Below the pieces are notes generated by a model. That model was not told the origin of the DNA. It saw nothing but the letters and a program-made list of their open reading frames with translations, and made no database searches. A DNA stretch of 61,918 nt from Actinomycetota bacterium. GTDB taxonomy: Bacteria; Actinomycetota; Acidimicrobiia; Acidimicrobiales; MedAcidi-G1. The position numbers were made by a program, and so were the translations under genes. Below are positions 13,001-27,800 of this stretch, piece by piece. Position 1 is the first letter of the stretch. Every line of letters begins with the position of its first letter. The DNA lies in assembly GCA_014381945.1 (NCBI GenBank), contig JACNKQ010000055.1, positions 9,726 through 71,643 of the forward strand. Reading direction: 5' to 3'.

Positions 13001-16000
13001 TGGGGGCATGGTCGACATCGACGAGGACACCCAACAGGCCCTGCTGCTGTTCAACCGGCGTGCCGAGGCCGAGAAGCAGGCAGCCGCCACGGCTCGCCGC
13101 CTGGCCATGGCCGAGAGCGCCAAGGACGAAGCCGCCGAGACCGTGAAGCGGGCCCGCGGGGGTGAGGAACTTGCCGCCGCCGAGGTCGCCTGGCGCGAGG
13201 CCCTCGAAGCCTGGCAGGACATCCGCGACGGCAAGGACCCTGCAACCGAGGAAGACAACACCGGAGCCGAAGACGCTGCCGAAGACGCTGCCGAGCCCGA
13301 GCCCGACGACAGCACCGAAGCCGAAGACGCTGCCGAGCCCGAGCCCGAGCCCGACGACAGCACCGAAGCCGAAGACGCTGCCGAGCCCGAGCCCGAGCCC
13401 GACGACAGCACCGAAGCCGAAGACGCTGCCGAGCCCGAGCCCGAGCCCGACGACAGCACCGACGACAGCACCGACGACAACACCGACGACAACACCGACG
13501 ACAACACCGACGAAGAGGAGTAGGGCCGCCTGCCGGTCCGGTCCATGGTCGACGCACTGCCGACGGCGCCGCTGCGAGCGGTCACCGACGACGAGGTCGC
13601 AGCCTTCCGAGGCGACGGCGTCGTGCACCTCGCCGGCATCCTCCCGACGGTCTGGCTGGAGCACCTGGCCACACCCGTCGAGCGCACCCTCGTCGACCGC
13701 AACGTCACGACCGACCTGACCGAGATGGGGGGCGCCCTGGCGGAGGGGCTCAGCGCCGAACTCCTCACCGACGACCGCACCGGCGGCGGCCGGTTCCTCT
13801 CGGGCGTCGACCACTGGCGCCACGACGACGACTTCGCCGACTTCGCCATGCGCTCGCCGCTCCCGGGGATCGCCGCAGCGCTGCTCGACGCCACCCGCAT
13901 CCACCTCTACGAGGACTCGGTGCTGGTCAAGGAGCCCGGCACCGCCGAGGAAACCGCCTTCCACCAGGACCTCGGCTACTTCCACCTCGAGGGCAGCCGC
14001 ATCTGCACCATGTGGGTGCCGCTCGACGAGGTCACGGCCGAGACCGGCGCCGTCGTCTACCTGCGGGGCTCGCACGCCACCGGCGACGTCTACCGCCCCA
14101 ACTACTTCGTGACCGCCGAGCCGCTGGCCGGGACCGAGGGTCGACCCGTCCCGGACCTGCGCCCCGACGACGACCATCCCGACCTGGTCCGCTTCGACAC
14201 CCGTCCGGGTGACGTCGTCGTCCACCACGCCGGAACCCTCCACGGGGCCGGCGCCAACCGCTCGTCGACCACCCGTCGTCGGGCCGTCTCGGTGCGCTAC
14301 TGCGGCGACGGGGTCCGCCACCGGCTCCGGCCCGGCGCCCCCACCAAGCCGCACCAGACCGATGGCCTCGACGGCACCGAGGTGGTCGACCATCCCGGCA
14401 TCCCGCTGGTCTGGCAAGCCTCCTGAGGGCCACCGCTAGGGTCCGGACCGTGTCCGGTACCACGATTCCCCGACTCGTCGACGACGCTGCCGAGCGCTTC
14501 GGCGAGCATGAGGCGTTCGTCGATGGCGACCAGCGCTGGACCTATGCCGGGTACCGCGACCGCATCCACGCCGCTGCACGCGCCCTGATGGCGCGTGGCG
14601 TCGGGCCCGGTGACTGCGTGGCGGTATGGGCGCCCAACACCGCCGAATGGGCGGTGGCGGCACTCGGTGCGCACTGCGCCGGCGCCACGCTGATCCCGAT
14701 CAACACGCGCTTCAAGGGCCGCGAGGCCGGCGACCTGCTCGACCGCACGTCGGCGAAGGTGCTGTTCACCGTCACGGACTTCCTCGACACCGACTACGTG
14801 GCGCTGCTGCGCGACGCCGGAGCCGGACAGGGGGTCGAGGAGACCGTGATACTGCGGGGCACCGTCCCGGAGGGCTGCTCCTCATGGGACGAATTCCTCG
14901 AGGCCGCAACGACCGTCGACGACGCCGACCGGGCGGCCCGCTCAGCCGCCGTCGGTCCCGACGACCCGTGCCATGTCATGTTCACGTCGGGCACGACGGG
15001 GGCACCGAAGGGAGCAATCCTGAGCCACGGGGCGATCTGCCGGGCATACAGGTCGTGGAGCGACGTGATCGGCCTGCGACAGATCGACCGCTATCTGGTG
15101 GTCAACCCCTTCTTCCACGCATTCGGGCTGAACGCCGGGATCCTGGCCTGCCTCCTGTCCGGGGCGACGCTGGTGCCGCACCCTGTGTTCGACGTGCCGT
15201 CGGTGATGGCCCGTGTCGCCGAGGAGCGCATCTCGATGCTGCCCGGGCCACCGGCGATCTACCAGACCATCCTCAACCACCCCGACCTGACCGGCCTCGA
15301 CCTGTCGTCGCTGCGCCTGGCGGTGACCGGGGCGGCGCCGGTGCCGGTTTCGCTCATCCACGCCATGCGCGACACGCTCGGCTTCGAGACGGTCATCACC
15401 GGCTACGGCCTCACCGAGGCCTCGGGCATAGCCACCATGTGCCGCCACGACGATCCGCCCGAGGTCATCTCCGGCAGTTCGGGCCGGGCCATCGACGATG
15501 TCGAGGTGCTGGTCGTCGACGCCGACGGCAACGAGGTGCCACGGGGCGAGCCCGGCGAGGTGGTCGTGCGCGGCTACAACGTGATGGCCGGCTACCTCGA
15601 CGATCCCGACCAGACGGCCGAGGCGATCGACGCCGATTGTTGGCTGCACACCGGCGACATCGGTGTGATGGACGCCGCCGGCTACCTCGACATCACCGAC
15701 CGGCTCAAGGACATGTTCATCAACGGCGGTTTCAACGTGTACCCGGCCGAGGTCGAGGACCTGCTGCTGGCGCATCCCGACATCGCCCGGGTGGCGGTGG
15801 TCGGCGTGCCCGACGAGCGCCTCGGCGAGGTCGGCATGGCGTTCGTGGTCCCGACGTCGGGTGCTTCGCCCGACCCGGCCGACCTGGTGGCATGGGCCCG
15901 CAACGAGATGGCCAACTACAAGGCGCCCCGCCGCTTCGAGGTGGTCGACGCCCTGCCGGCCAACGCCGGCGGCAAGGTCCTCAAGTACGAGCTGCGGGCC

Positions 16001-18843
16001 CGGGCAGCGGCAACGGGCACCTGAGCAGTTCGCCATGCGCACCGGGCCCCGCAACCCGTTCCTCGCCGACTCCGAGAACCCGATCGCCCACGGGCGCTGC
16101 GACCAGCAGGACAACACCGCCCTCACCGGCCCGCGACCCGAAGGGCACGTGGTCGTGGAACCCGACCAACGCCAGCACGCCTGGCTGGGCCCCGGCCACT
16201 TCGGAAGCCTCATCTCGGGCCCGTACCCCGACGGACGGCGGGTCATCTGGAGCAACGGCCGCCAGCAGCTGGCCAGGCTCGACTACGACACCCTCGAGGT
16301 GCTCGCCACGTTCGCCATCCCCGGCGAGGAGCCGACCCCCCGTGCCACCCTCGAGGCCGACCTGGCAGGCCTCGACGATCTGGACGGCGACGAGGCCGTC
16401 ATGCACGCCGCCGACCTGGCGATTCGCTACCTCACCGGCCTCGACGGCATCTACGCCCTGCTCGACCACGAGCACACCCTGTACCTCGGCCGCAGGACGC
16501 ACGCCGTCGCCTATGCCGATGCCACACCCGGCGATCGGCACTCGGCCATCGTCGAGAAGGCCCGCTGGGACAAGCCCGACCACATCGACGGCTTCTTCGT
16601 CGGCGCCAACCTCACGTTCGACGGCCGCCTCGTGCTGACCACCGACCACGGCTGGGTGGTGTGCCTCGAACGCGACTTCTCGTCCTACGAGGCGATCCGG
16701 CTGCCCCGGGCTGCCGAGGACGCCGCCGCCCACTGCAGCCGCATGGAGGAGCAGCGCGGCAACACCGGCTACGGCTGGGTCCGAACCAGCACCTGCGTGG
16801 ACGAGGACGGCGGCATCTACGTCAGCTCCGTCGATCACACGCACAAGGTGGTCTGGACCGGTGAGCGGCTCTCGCTCGACCCGGCCGACGGTGCATGGAG
16901 CGCCGGGTACCGCAACGGCAACGGCACCGGTTCGGGCACCACACCGTCCCTGATGGGATTCGGGCCCGACGAGGACCGCTTCGTCGTGATCGGCGACGGC
17001 GACCCGGTCGTCAACATAACGCTGTTGTGGCGCGACGCCATCCCCGACGACTGGGAGCAACTCCCGGACGCCCCGTCCCGTCGGATCGCCGGCATCGGCC
17101 CCGCCAACATGGGCGACCCCGACCTGCCGGCCATCCAGACCGAGCAGTCGATCACCGTTTCGGGGTACGGCGCCATGACGGTCAACAACGAGCCGTCCTC
17201 TCTGCCGGGGTGGCTGCCGCAGCGGGGCGGTCGGCTGCTCTGCTTCTTCCTCGGCCACCACGCCGCCTACACGCCGTTCGGGCTCCACAAGTACGAGTGG
17301 GACCCGGCGGCCCGCGAACTCCGCCAGGCCTGGGTGAACACCGCGGTGAGCTCGCCCAACTCGGTGCCTGGCGTGAGCCAGGGCGCCGACCTCGTCTACA
17401 CGTGCGGCACCCGGGGCGGGAAGTGGACCATCGAGGCCCTCGACTGGACCACCGGCGAGTCGGTCGGCTCCTGGACCGTCGGCGGCTCGCAGTTCAACAC
17501 CCTCGGCGGCGGCGTCCACCTCGACGACGACGGCCACATCCTCTACGGAAACATCTTCGGAAAGACGAGGCTCCTCGTCTGAGCCGGACTCCACGGCCCG
17601 GACCGGGGGCGCCGTTAGCCTGCTTCCGGTCATGAGAGACGAGCAGCCGTACCCGGACGTCGGCAAGGCCGGCCCCTACCCGGACGTCGGAAAACCCGAC
17701 TTTCCCGCCATCGAGGAGCGGGCCCTCGAGCGCTGGGCGTCCGAGGGCACCTTCGCCGCCTCGGTCGATGCCCGACCCGACGAGGACGAGTTCACGTTCA
17801 ACGACGGTCCGCCGTTCGCCAACGGCCTGCCCCACCACGGACACCTCCTGACCGGCTACGTCAAAGACGTCGTCCCCCGCTACAAGACCATGCGCGGCCA
17901 CAGGGTCACCCGCCGCTTCGGCTGGGACTGCCACGGCCTTCCCGCCGAGATGGAGGTAGAGAGCCGGCTACCGGTCTCAGGCCGGGCCGACATCATCGAG
18001 TACGGCATCGAAGCCTTCAACGAGCACTGCCGCTCATCGGTGATGCGCTACACGGGCGAATGGGAAAAGACCGTCACCCGCCAGGCCCGCTGGGTCGACT
18101 TCGAGCACGACTACAAGACCATGGACCGCGACTACATGGAGTCGGTCATGTGGGCGTTCAGGCAGCTCTGGGACAAGGGCCTCGTCTACGAGGCGTTCCG
18201 GGTCATGCCCTACTCGTGGGGCGCCGAGACGCCGCTGTCGAACTTCGAGATCCGACTCGACGACGCCACCCGCCCACGGCAGGACCCGGCCATCACCGTC
18301 GCGTTCGACCTCGTGCCGGCCGACGGCGACCCCGGCCCGCTGCGGCTGCTGGCCTGGACAACCACCCCGTGGACCCTGCCGTCGAACCTGGCCCTGGCGG
18401 TCGGGCCCGACGTCACCTACTCGATGCACCGCTACGCCGACGGCAACGTCACCGTTCTGGGCGCCGAGGCCGTCGAGCGCTACGCCGCCCAACTCGAGGA
18501 CACCGAGCCAATCGGCACGCTCACCGGCACCGAACTCGTTGGCCGTGCCTACACGCCGCTGTTCCCGTACTTCGCCGACCGCACCGACGCCTTCCGGGTG
18601 CTCGGCGCCGACTTCGTCGATGCCGCCGAGGGCACCGGAGCCGTCCACATGGCCCCCGGCTTCGGCGAGGACGACCAGGTCACCTGCGAGGCCAACGGCA
18701 TCCCGATCGGCCGGGTGGTCCCCGTCGACGACCACGGCTGCTTCACCGACGAGGTCGCCGACTGGGCCGGCGCCAACGTGTTCGAGGCCAACGCCGACAT
18801 CATCCGGCACCTCAAAGAAGCCGGCCGGATCGTCCGCCACGAA

Positions 18844-18876
<33 letters not shown>

Positions 18877-21800
18877 ACCGACACACCGATCATCTACAAG
18901 GCCATCTCGTCCTGGTTCGTGAAGGTCACCGACGTCCGCGACCGGATGATCGAAATCAACGCCGACATCAACTGGGTGCCCGCCCACGTCCGCGACGGCC
19001 GCTTCGGCATGTGGCTGGACGGCGCCCGCGACTGGTCGATCAGCCGCAACCGCTTCTGGGGATCGCCGATCCCGGTGTGGCGCAGCGACGATCCCGAATA
19101 CCCGCGCCTCGACGTCTACGGCAGCCTCGACGAGATCGAGGCCGACTTCGGGGTGCGGCCCGACGACCTGCACCGGCCGTTCATCGACGACCTGACCCGC
19201 CCCAACCCCGACGATCCGACGGGGAAGTCCACGATGCGCCGGGTGCCCGAGGTGCTCGACTGCTGGTTCGAGTCGGGGTCGATGCCGTTCGCCCAATTCC
19301 ACTACCCGTTCGACAACGAGGCGTGGTTCGAGGACCACTTCCCCGCCGACTTGATCGTCGAGTACATCAACCAGACCCGCGGCTGGTTCTACACGATGCA
19401 CGTCCTGGCGACGGCGCTGTTCGACCGGCCGGCCTTCCAGAACGTGATCTGCCACGGGATCCTGCTGGCCGAGGACGGCACCAAGCTGTCCAAGAAGTTG
19501 CGCAACTACACCGAACCCACCGAGATCTTCGACCGGCAGGGGGCCGACGCCCTGCGCTGGTATCTCATGTCGGCCAACATCGTGCGGGGCGGCGACCTTC
19601 GCATCAGCGACCACGGCATCGACGACGTGGTCCGCCAGGTGCTGCTGCCGATCTGGAACGCGTATTCGTTCTTCACGCTCTATGCGAACGTCGACGGGCA
19701 CCGGGCCGAGTTCCGTACCGATGCCGACGGCCTGCTCGACCGCTACATCCTGGCCAAGACCCGTGCGATGGTCGAGGCGGTCACCGAACGCATGGACGCC
19801 TATGACCTGCCCGGCGCCACCGCCGAGTTGCAGGGGTTCATCGACGCCCTCAACAACTGGTACATCCGCCGAAGCCGGGACCGCTTCTGGGCCGAGGCCA
19901 CCGCCGACAACGGGGCCGAAAAGCGCGACGCCCACGACACCCTCTACACGGTGCTCGTAACCTTCGCCCGCACAGCGGCACCGTTCCTGCCGATGGTGAT
20001 GGAGGAGGTCCACGGGGGCCTGACCGGCGGCGACAGCGTCCATCTGGCCGACTGGCCCGACCCCGCCGCACTGCCCGCCGACCCCGACCTCGTGGCCCGC
20101 ATGGACCGGCTACGCGATGTGGCATCGACCGCGCTGCGCCTACGCGAGGACCACGGTCTGCGGGTGCGCCTGCCGTTGGCGTCGCTGACCGTCGCCGGCT
20201 CCGACGCCGAGTCATTGGCCGACCTGGTGCCGCTGCTGCTCGATGAGGTCAACGTGAAATCGGTCGACCTCACCGACGACCTCGAGTCCCACGCCACGTT
20301 CCGGCTCCAACCCGACGGGCGGGTGCTGGGCCCCCGACTCGGTGGCGGAGTGCAGGCCGTGTTCGCCGCAGCACGGGCAGGCGAGTTCTCCCGCAATGAC
20401 GACGGCTCGGTCGACGTGGCCGGCGAGACCCTCCAACCCGACGAGTTCGACCTTGCCCTCGAGTCGCCCGAGGACATCACCGCAGCAGCACTCGGAAGCG
20501 GTGACGGCGTGGTCGTGCTCGACACCGCGGTGACCCCCGAACTCGAGTCCGAGGGCCTGGCCCGCGACGTGGTCCGCCAGGTGCAGCAGGCACGCCGCGA
20601 TGCCGACATGGTGGTCACCGACCGAATCCTGTTGTGGCTCGACGGAGACCCCGCAATGCTCGATGCAGTTCGCTCCCACGAGGCACACGTGGCAGGCCAG
20701 GTGCTCGCCACCGAGGTCGTCTACGGCACGGTGGCCGAAGCCGACCACACGGTCGAGGCGACTGTCGAGGGGCTCGCCCTGGTGCTCGCCATCCGGCGCG
20801 CCTGACCCCGGCCCGAAACTTCCGGACGCGCTCTCCGCGCGTCAATTCACCACTTTCACTCCCTCTCCGCCCACGCTGGGCGCGTGGCAAAAAGAAATCC
20901 GCTCCGCCCGTGGGGATTCTCTTGACACGGGTGTAATTACATGCGTGCAATACATCACCCGGACATCTCGCCACTCCCCCAGCAGGACCGCCCCTGCGAA
21001 GCGGCGTGCCGTCCGGGACACACAACGGGACCCGGTCGGCAACGAGTGTCGATCGGGAAGGGAAGGGAAGCCCACATGGCGTTGACCGAAGACCGCGCGC
21101 TCTCCACCGAGGGCCTCGACGAAGCACCCGCGTCCAGCGGATCGCAGATGATGGTGCGCAAGCGCAACGGCGACCTCGAGCCGGTCGACCTCAACAAGAT
21201 CGTGCGCGCCATCCACCGCTGTGCCAAGGGACTGTCGGGCGTCGATCCGATGAAGATCGCCACCCGCACGATCTCCGGCCTCTGCGACGGCGCCACCACC
21301 GAGGAACTCGACGCGCTGTCGATCCGCACCGCCTCGACGCTCATGGTCGAGGAGCCCAACTACTCCCGACTGGCCGGACGCCTCCTCGCCACAGTCATCG
21401 ACAAGGAGGTGCGCAACCAGAACATCCACTCCTTCTCCCAGTCGGTCCTGATCGGCCACGAGCTCGGCATCATCGGCGACGCCACTGTCGAGTTCGTCAC
21501 CGCCAACGCCCGCAAGCTCGACGACACGGTCATCCACGACCGCGACAACCTCTTTGAGTTCTTCGGACTGCGCACCGTCTACGACCGCTACCTGCTGCGC
21601 CACCCCGAGACCCGCCACATCCTCGAGACCCCGCAGTACTTCTTCCTGCGGGTGGCCTGCGGCCTGTCCACCTGTCCCGACGAGGCGATCCGGTTCTACA
21701 AGCTCATCTCGTCGCTCCAGTACCTGCCGTCCAGCCCCACCCTGTTCAACTCGGGCACCTCCCACTCGCAGATGTCGTCGTGCTACCTGCTCGACTCGCC

Positions 21801-24800
21801 CGAGGACAGCCTCGAGGGCATCTACAAGCGCTACACCGACATCGCCCGCCTCTCTAAGTTCGCCGGCGGGATCGGCGTTGCGTGGCACCGCATCCGGGCC
21901 AAGGGCTCGCTCATCAAGGGCACCAACGGCCTGTCCAACGGCATCGTGCCGTGGCTCAAGACCCTCGACAGCTCGGTCGCCGCCGTCAACCAGGGCGGCC
22001 GCCGCAAGGGCGCCGCCTGCATCTACCTCGAGACGTGGCACGCCGACATCGAGGACTTCCTCGACCTGCGCGAGAACACCGGCGACCACCAGCGCCGCAC
22101 CCACAACCTCAACCTCGCCAACTGGATCCCCGACCTGTTCATGGAGCGGGTCGAAAAGGACTGGGTCTGGTCGCTGTTCGATCCCAAGAAGGTGCCGCAC
22201 CTCACCGACCTGTTCGGCGACGAGTTCCAGTCCGCCTACGTCAGGGCCGAGGAGGAAGGCCTCTACGAGCGCCAGATCCCGGCCCGCGACCTCTACAGCC
22301 GCATGATGCGCTCCCTCGCCCAGACCGGCAACGGCTGGATGACCTTCAAGGACGCATCCAACACCAAGTGCAACCAGACCGGCGAGCCCGGCCGGGTCGT
22401 GCACCTGTCGAACCTGTGCACCGAGATCATCGAGGTCACCGACCAGGACGAGACCGCCGTCTGCAACCTGGGTTCGGTCAACCTCGGGTCGCTGGTCGTC
22501 GACGGTGCCTTCGACTTCGACCACCTCGGCGAGGTTGTCCGCATCGCCGTGCCGTACCTCGACCGGGTCATCGACATCAACTACTACCCGACCCCCGAGG
22601 CAGAGCACTCCAACTCGCTGTGGCGCCCGGTGGGCATGGGCCTCATGGGACTCCAGGACGTGTTCTTCAAGTTGGGGCTGCCGTTCGACTCCCCCGAGGC
22701 CCGCTCCCTGTCGGCCCGCATCTCCGAGGAGATCTACTTCAACGCCCTGTGGGCCTCGACCGAACTGGCCGAGGTGTCGGGTCCGCACGACAACTACTCG
22801 ATCACCCGGGCGGCGCAGGGCGACCTGCAGTTCGACCTCTGGGGCATCGAGCCCACCGACGTCGAGCGCTGGCAGGGGCTGCGCGACCGCATCGCCGAGC
22901 ACGGCCTGCGCAACTCGCTGCTCATCGCCATCGCCCCCACGGCCACGATCGCCTCGATCGTCGGCTGCTACGAGTGCATCGAGCCCCAGGTCTCCAACAT
23001 CTTCAAACGCGAGACCCTGTCGGGCGAGTTTCTCCAGATCAACCGCTACCTGGTCCGCGAGCTTCAGGGTCGAGGCATGTGGGACGAGGCGATGGCCAAC
23101 AGGATCAAGTCCGCCGAGGGCTCCGTCCAGGGCATCGACGAAATCCCCGAAGACCTGCAGGCCGTGTACCGCACCGCCTGGGAGGTCCCGATGCGATCGC
23201 TCATCGACATGGGTGCCGAGCGCGGGGCGTTCATCGACCAGAGCCAGTCCCTGAACCTGTTCATGGAGTCGCCAACCATCGGCAAGCTCTCGTCGATGTA
23301 CCTCCACGCATGGAAGTCGGGCCTCAAGACCACCTACTACCTGCGGTCCCGCCCTGCCACCCGCATCAACAAGACCACCTCCAACGGCAACAGCCACGAG
23401 TCGGCGCCGCCGCCCGAGCAGGAGCCCGACGAGGCCAGGGCGTTCACCGACGCCGAGGCCGTGGCCTGTTCGTTGGAGAACCCCGAGTCGTGCGAGGCGT
23501 GCGACTGATGGCCCTCGCCGACGCCAGCTTCCTCGCACCGCACGAGCCGGCGGCAGCACCCGCCACCTCCCCCACCGCCCATCGGGGCAACATCCTCGAC
23601 CCGGGCTTCGACCTGACGTTGCGCCCCATGCGCTACCCGGTGTTCTACGAGATGTACCGGGACGCCATCAAGAACACCTGGACCGTCGACGAGATCGACT
23701 TCTCCGACGACCTCCCCGACCTCGACCGCAAGCTGAGCCCGGCCGAGAAGCACCTCGTGAACCGGCTGGTGGCGTTCTTCGCCACGGGCGACTCGATCGT
23801 CGCCAACAACCTGGTGCTCAACCTCTACCAGCACATCAACGCCCCCGAGGCCAGGATGTACCTGTCTCGCCAACTCTACGAAGAGGCGCTGCACGTCCAG
23901 TTCTACCTGACGCTGCTCGACAACTACATCCCCGACATGGCCGAACGCGAGGCCGCCTTCGCTGCAATCCACAACATCGAGTCGATCCGCAAGAAGGGCG
24001 ACTTCTGCTTCAAGTGGATGGGCTCAGTCGACGACCTCGGCGAGCTCGACTCCGACGACAAGCGCCGGGCGTTCCTGCTGAACCTGATCTGCTTCGCCGC
24101 CTGTATCGAGGGGCTGTTCTTCTTCGGTGCGTTCGCCTACGTCTACTTCCTGCGCTCGAAGGGCCTGCTCAACGGCCTGGCTGCAGGCACCAACTGGGTG
24201 TTCCGCGACGAGTCGTGCCACATGAACTTCGCCTTCGAGGTCATCAACACGGTGCGGGCCGAACAGCCCGAGCTGTTCGATGACCGCCTGGCCGAGCAGA
24301 TCACCGAGATGGTCAGCGAAGCCGTCGAGTGCGAACTGCAGTTCGCCGAGGACCTGCTCAGCCAGGGCGTGTCGGGCATGTCCACCGCCGACACCCGCGA
24401 GTACCTCCAGTTCGTCGCCGACCAGCGCCTCGCCCAGTTGGGCCTGCGCCCCAGGTACGGCTCCAAGAACCCGTTCGGGTTCATGGAGCTCCAGGACGTC
24501 CAGGAGCTCACCAACTTCTTCGAGCGCACCGTCGTCGCCTACCAGGTCGGCGTCGAAGGCGACGTGGCCTTCGACGAGGACTTCTAGGCAGGCACCACAA
24601 CCGAGTTCCCTTCCCGGTCACACCCCGGACCGGGTTCCCAGACGAGGCCCCCGCAAGGGGGCTTCGTCGCGTGTGGGCGCCCCACAACCGCACTTTCTGT
24701 GCGTCAGGTTCTTCGACTTCGTGAGCCCGATCTCGCTACCAGCGCCGTGCGAAGTAGGCGGTCACGATGACGATGGCCACGATGAAGCCCACCCACGCGA

Positions 24801-27800
24801 TGTAACTTGCGACGATTGCAACGATTGAGAGCGAACACCAAACGATAAGGGCAGATCTCGACACCTTGCTCTTTCGATAGCGCCGGACCACATCAAGGAC
24901 CATCCCGAGCACGAACAATTCGACGGCTACGAGCATTGCAACCCTTCCAGGCAGATTCTGGAGTTCATGTACTCAAGAACCCCAACTCAACTGTGCGTTG
25001 CGCTGCAGGGGAAAACAGGGCACCCAGGTCCAACCGTGGTGCGAGATGTAGGAAGCGTACTGATTGCCGCCATACGCATAGCCGTTCACATGGATCCCCA
25101 CGAACGTGTCCGGGAAATGAGTGTGGACGTTCTTTGGCCAACAGAACGTGTGATTGTGGTGCTCCTGGGAGTTGTTCGATGCCCAGTCGGTGCACCAGCC
25201 GATGCGGGGACCATTCCAATGGCTGTTCGAGACCATGCTCCAGCCGGTTTCCGCCCAGTCGTGTGTCTCCCATCCGCTCCCCGAATAGACGCAGCTCCCC
25301 CAGTTGACGGTCGTCTGGACATGAGCGGTCACTTCGGACACCGAGTTATTGACGATGTCTTCCCACCAGATCCTCATCCGTGCTCCGGCCGAGGACGCGC
25401 TGCGTGCATGGGGCCGATCGAGGGCATCCCTCGACAACCCATCGGCTTTCCCTCCATCTTCTGGCACTCCGACCTCGTACTTGACGACGCAGTTGCCGCT
25501 GTCCCGCATCAGTTCACGCCAGAGTATCGACGACTGATCGGCTTCGAGTCTCAACTCAGGCAACTCGAAGACGCAAGTTTCCCCGTCTCTTCTCCCTGCG
25601 AGCGAACCCACGTGAGAGTCACGAAGGGCCGCTTCTCCCTTGACCGAGAAATAAATCGTCCCATCCGACCCCACCACAGTGCCATCAGGCCAGACTCGAC
25701 TGCCGTCAGGCAGAAGTTCAGGCTGAATTGTCTCGGTGGCCCGTTTCAGCGATTCCTGGTTTCTCGCTCCCTCAATTGCTTCTGCTCCTGCCGGACCTGA
25801 AAGCAGTGCAACGCCCGCAATGGACAGAACAACCGCGAACCCAGTCATCTGTCGCATATCCGTACCATCTATCAATCTCGTCTTGTCAGATGACGACTTG
25901 ACTGACGCTTGCCTATAACGCACTTCTGACAAGGGCACGCTCCGCGACTGCATTTCGGTCACCAGGCGGTCTCGCCCACCACATTGTTTCTTGAGGTCGT
26001 GGACGGGTGACCGCAGAGTTCGCGGTACGAGAGGTGGCTAACTAGACTGGGCGCCGTCGTATCGACAGGTAGGCCGCGACGACCACCAGCGAGATCAGCG
26101 GGCCGATGATCGTCAGGGGTTGATGACCGCAGCGGCGACGAACACACCGATCCACGTCCAGGTCGAACTGTTCGAGGTCCGTACCTTCCGGTACCGCCGC
26201 AAGGCATCCACGAACGCTCCGATCAGGATCAGGTGGGCCAGAAGGACCATCGGCTACTCCTGTTCTTCGGGCTCGCCGGACTCCTCGGAGCCTCCGCCGC
26301 GGTTGCGCAGGGCGAGGGCGGCGGCGCCGGCGGCCACCACCGCTGCGGCGCCGATTCCGATGACTAGGCCCGAACCTCCACCTTCTTCCGTGGCTGCGGC
26401 GGCCGTGTCGGCGACCTTGGCCAGCGTCGTCACGGGCGCCTGGGTCGTGGTCGGCGCAGCCGTTGTGGTCGGCGCAGCCGTTGTGGTCGGCGCAGCCGTT
26501 GTGGTGGTCGTGGTCGGGGGCGGCACATACTCGCCGCGAAACGGGCCGGAGACCTCGTAGGTGACGCCCACGGCCAAGCCGTCCGGGGCTTCGCCCCAGT
26601 CGATGGCCTCGATCACGTCACGGGTCAACTTGTTGCCCAACCCCCGCTGGGAGCTGAAGTAGAGACGGTTCCGGTCCGGGTTGAAGGAGGGCCCTGTGAC
26701 CTCTGAGGCATCCTGGCCGGCACCGGTGATCCGGCAGAACGGCGCAACCTCGCCCTCGGGCGAGATGACGACGATCTCCATGTTGCCGCCGTCCTCGGCC
26801 ACGAACAGGTCACCCGAGCCCTCATCGACGGTGATGTTGTCGACGCCCGTGAGCGGCTGCCGATCGCCGGTGCCATCCCAGATCAGCGTGTACTGCTGCT
26901 CGCGCAGGTCGACGGCGTGGACCCGGTTGTCGACCTTGGTGGTGAACCAGACCGAGCCGTCGTGATACCAGATGCCCTCACCACCGGGGGTGAGGAAGGC
27001 GCCCGGCACCTGCTCGCGGGTTGGCGTCTCGGCGGCCGAAGGGTCGGGCACGGCCGCCCAGGTGACCGAGCCGTCCTCGGCCACGAGCATCGCCTCGAGC
27101 GTGCCCGCCGACAGGTCGGGGTAGGCGTCAGGTGTGTAGCGGTAGAGCAGGCCCTCGGGGTTGTCCTCGGTGAGGTACACCATCTCGTCGACGGGGTCGA
27201 TGGCTGCCGCCTCGTGGGCCCAGTTGCCCATGGCCGGGTGGGCCACCGCCTCGTTCACACCGGTCGGGTCGCATTCCCATACCAGCCCCGCCCCGATGTA
27301 GGCCTCCTCGCACGACAGCCAGGTGCCCCATGGTGTGGCACCGCCGGCGCAGTTCGAGTGGCTGCCCTCGAGGATGCTGTAGGCATCGAGGATCCCACCG
27401 TCGGCGTCGAAGTGGATAGCCGACACACCGCCCCGCTGTTCGCCCGGCGTCATGAAGTTGAAGACCTCCGAGTTGCAGGCGTAGTACCAGCCGCCCTCAC
27501 CGTCGTCGAAGGTGGCGGACCCGTCGGGGAACAGGTGCCACTCGTGGTCGGTGTCGCCGACCGGGTCGCCGCTGATCGCGATGATCCTGGAGGTGAAGCC
27601 CTCGGGCAGTACCAGCCCGTTCTCGTCGGGCTCGATGCCCTCGAGCGAGCCGTATGGGCCTTCACCCGGTTCGGCACCATCGACAACCTTGGCCGAGGCC
27701 ATCCGGACAGTGGTGAGCGTGCCGGCTCCCACCGTTGCGGCCATGCTGCGACGCAGGAACGTCCTTCGGTCCATTGTGGTCCCCCTTGTTGTAGGCCTGC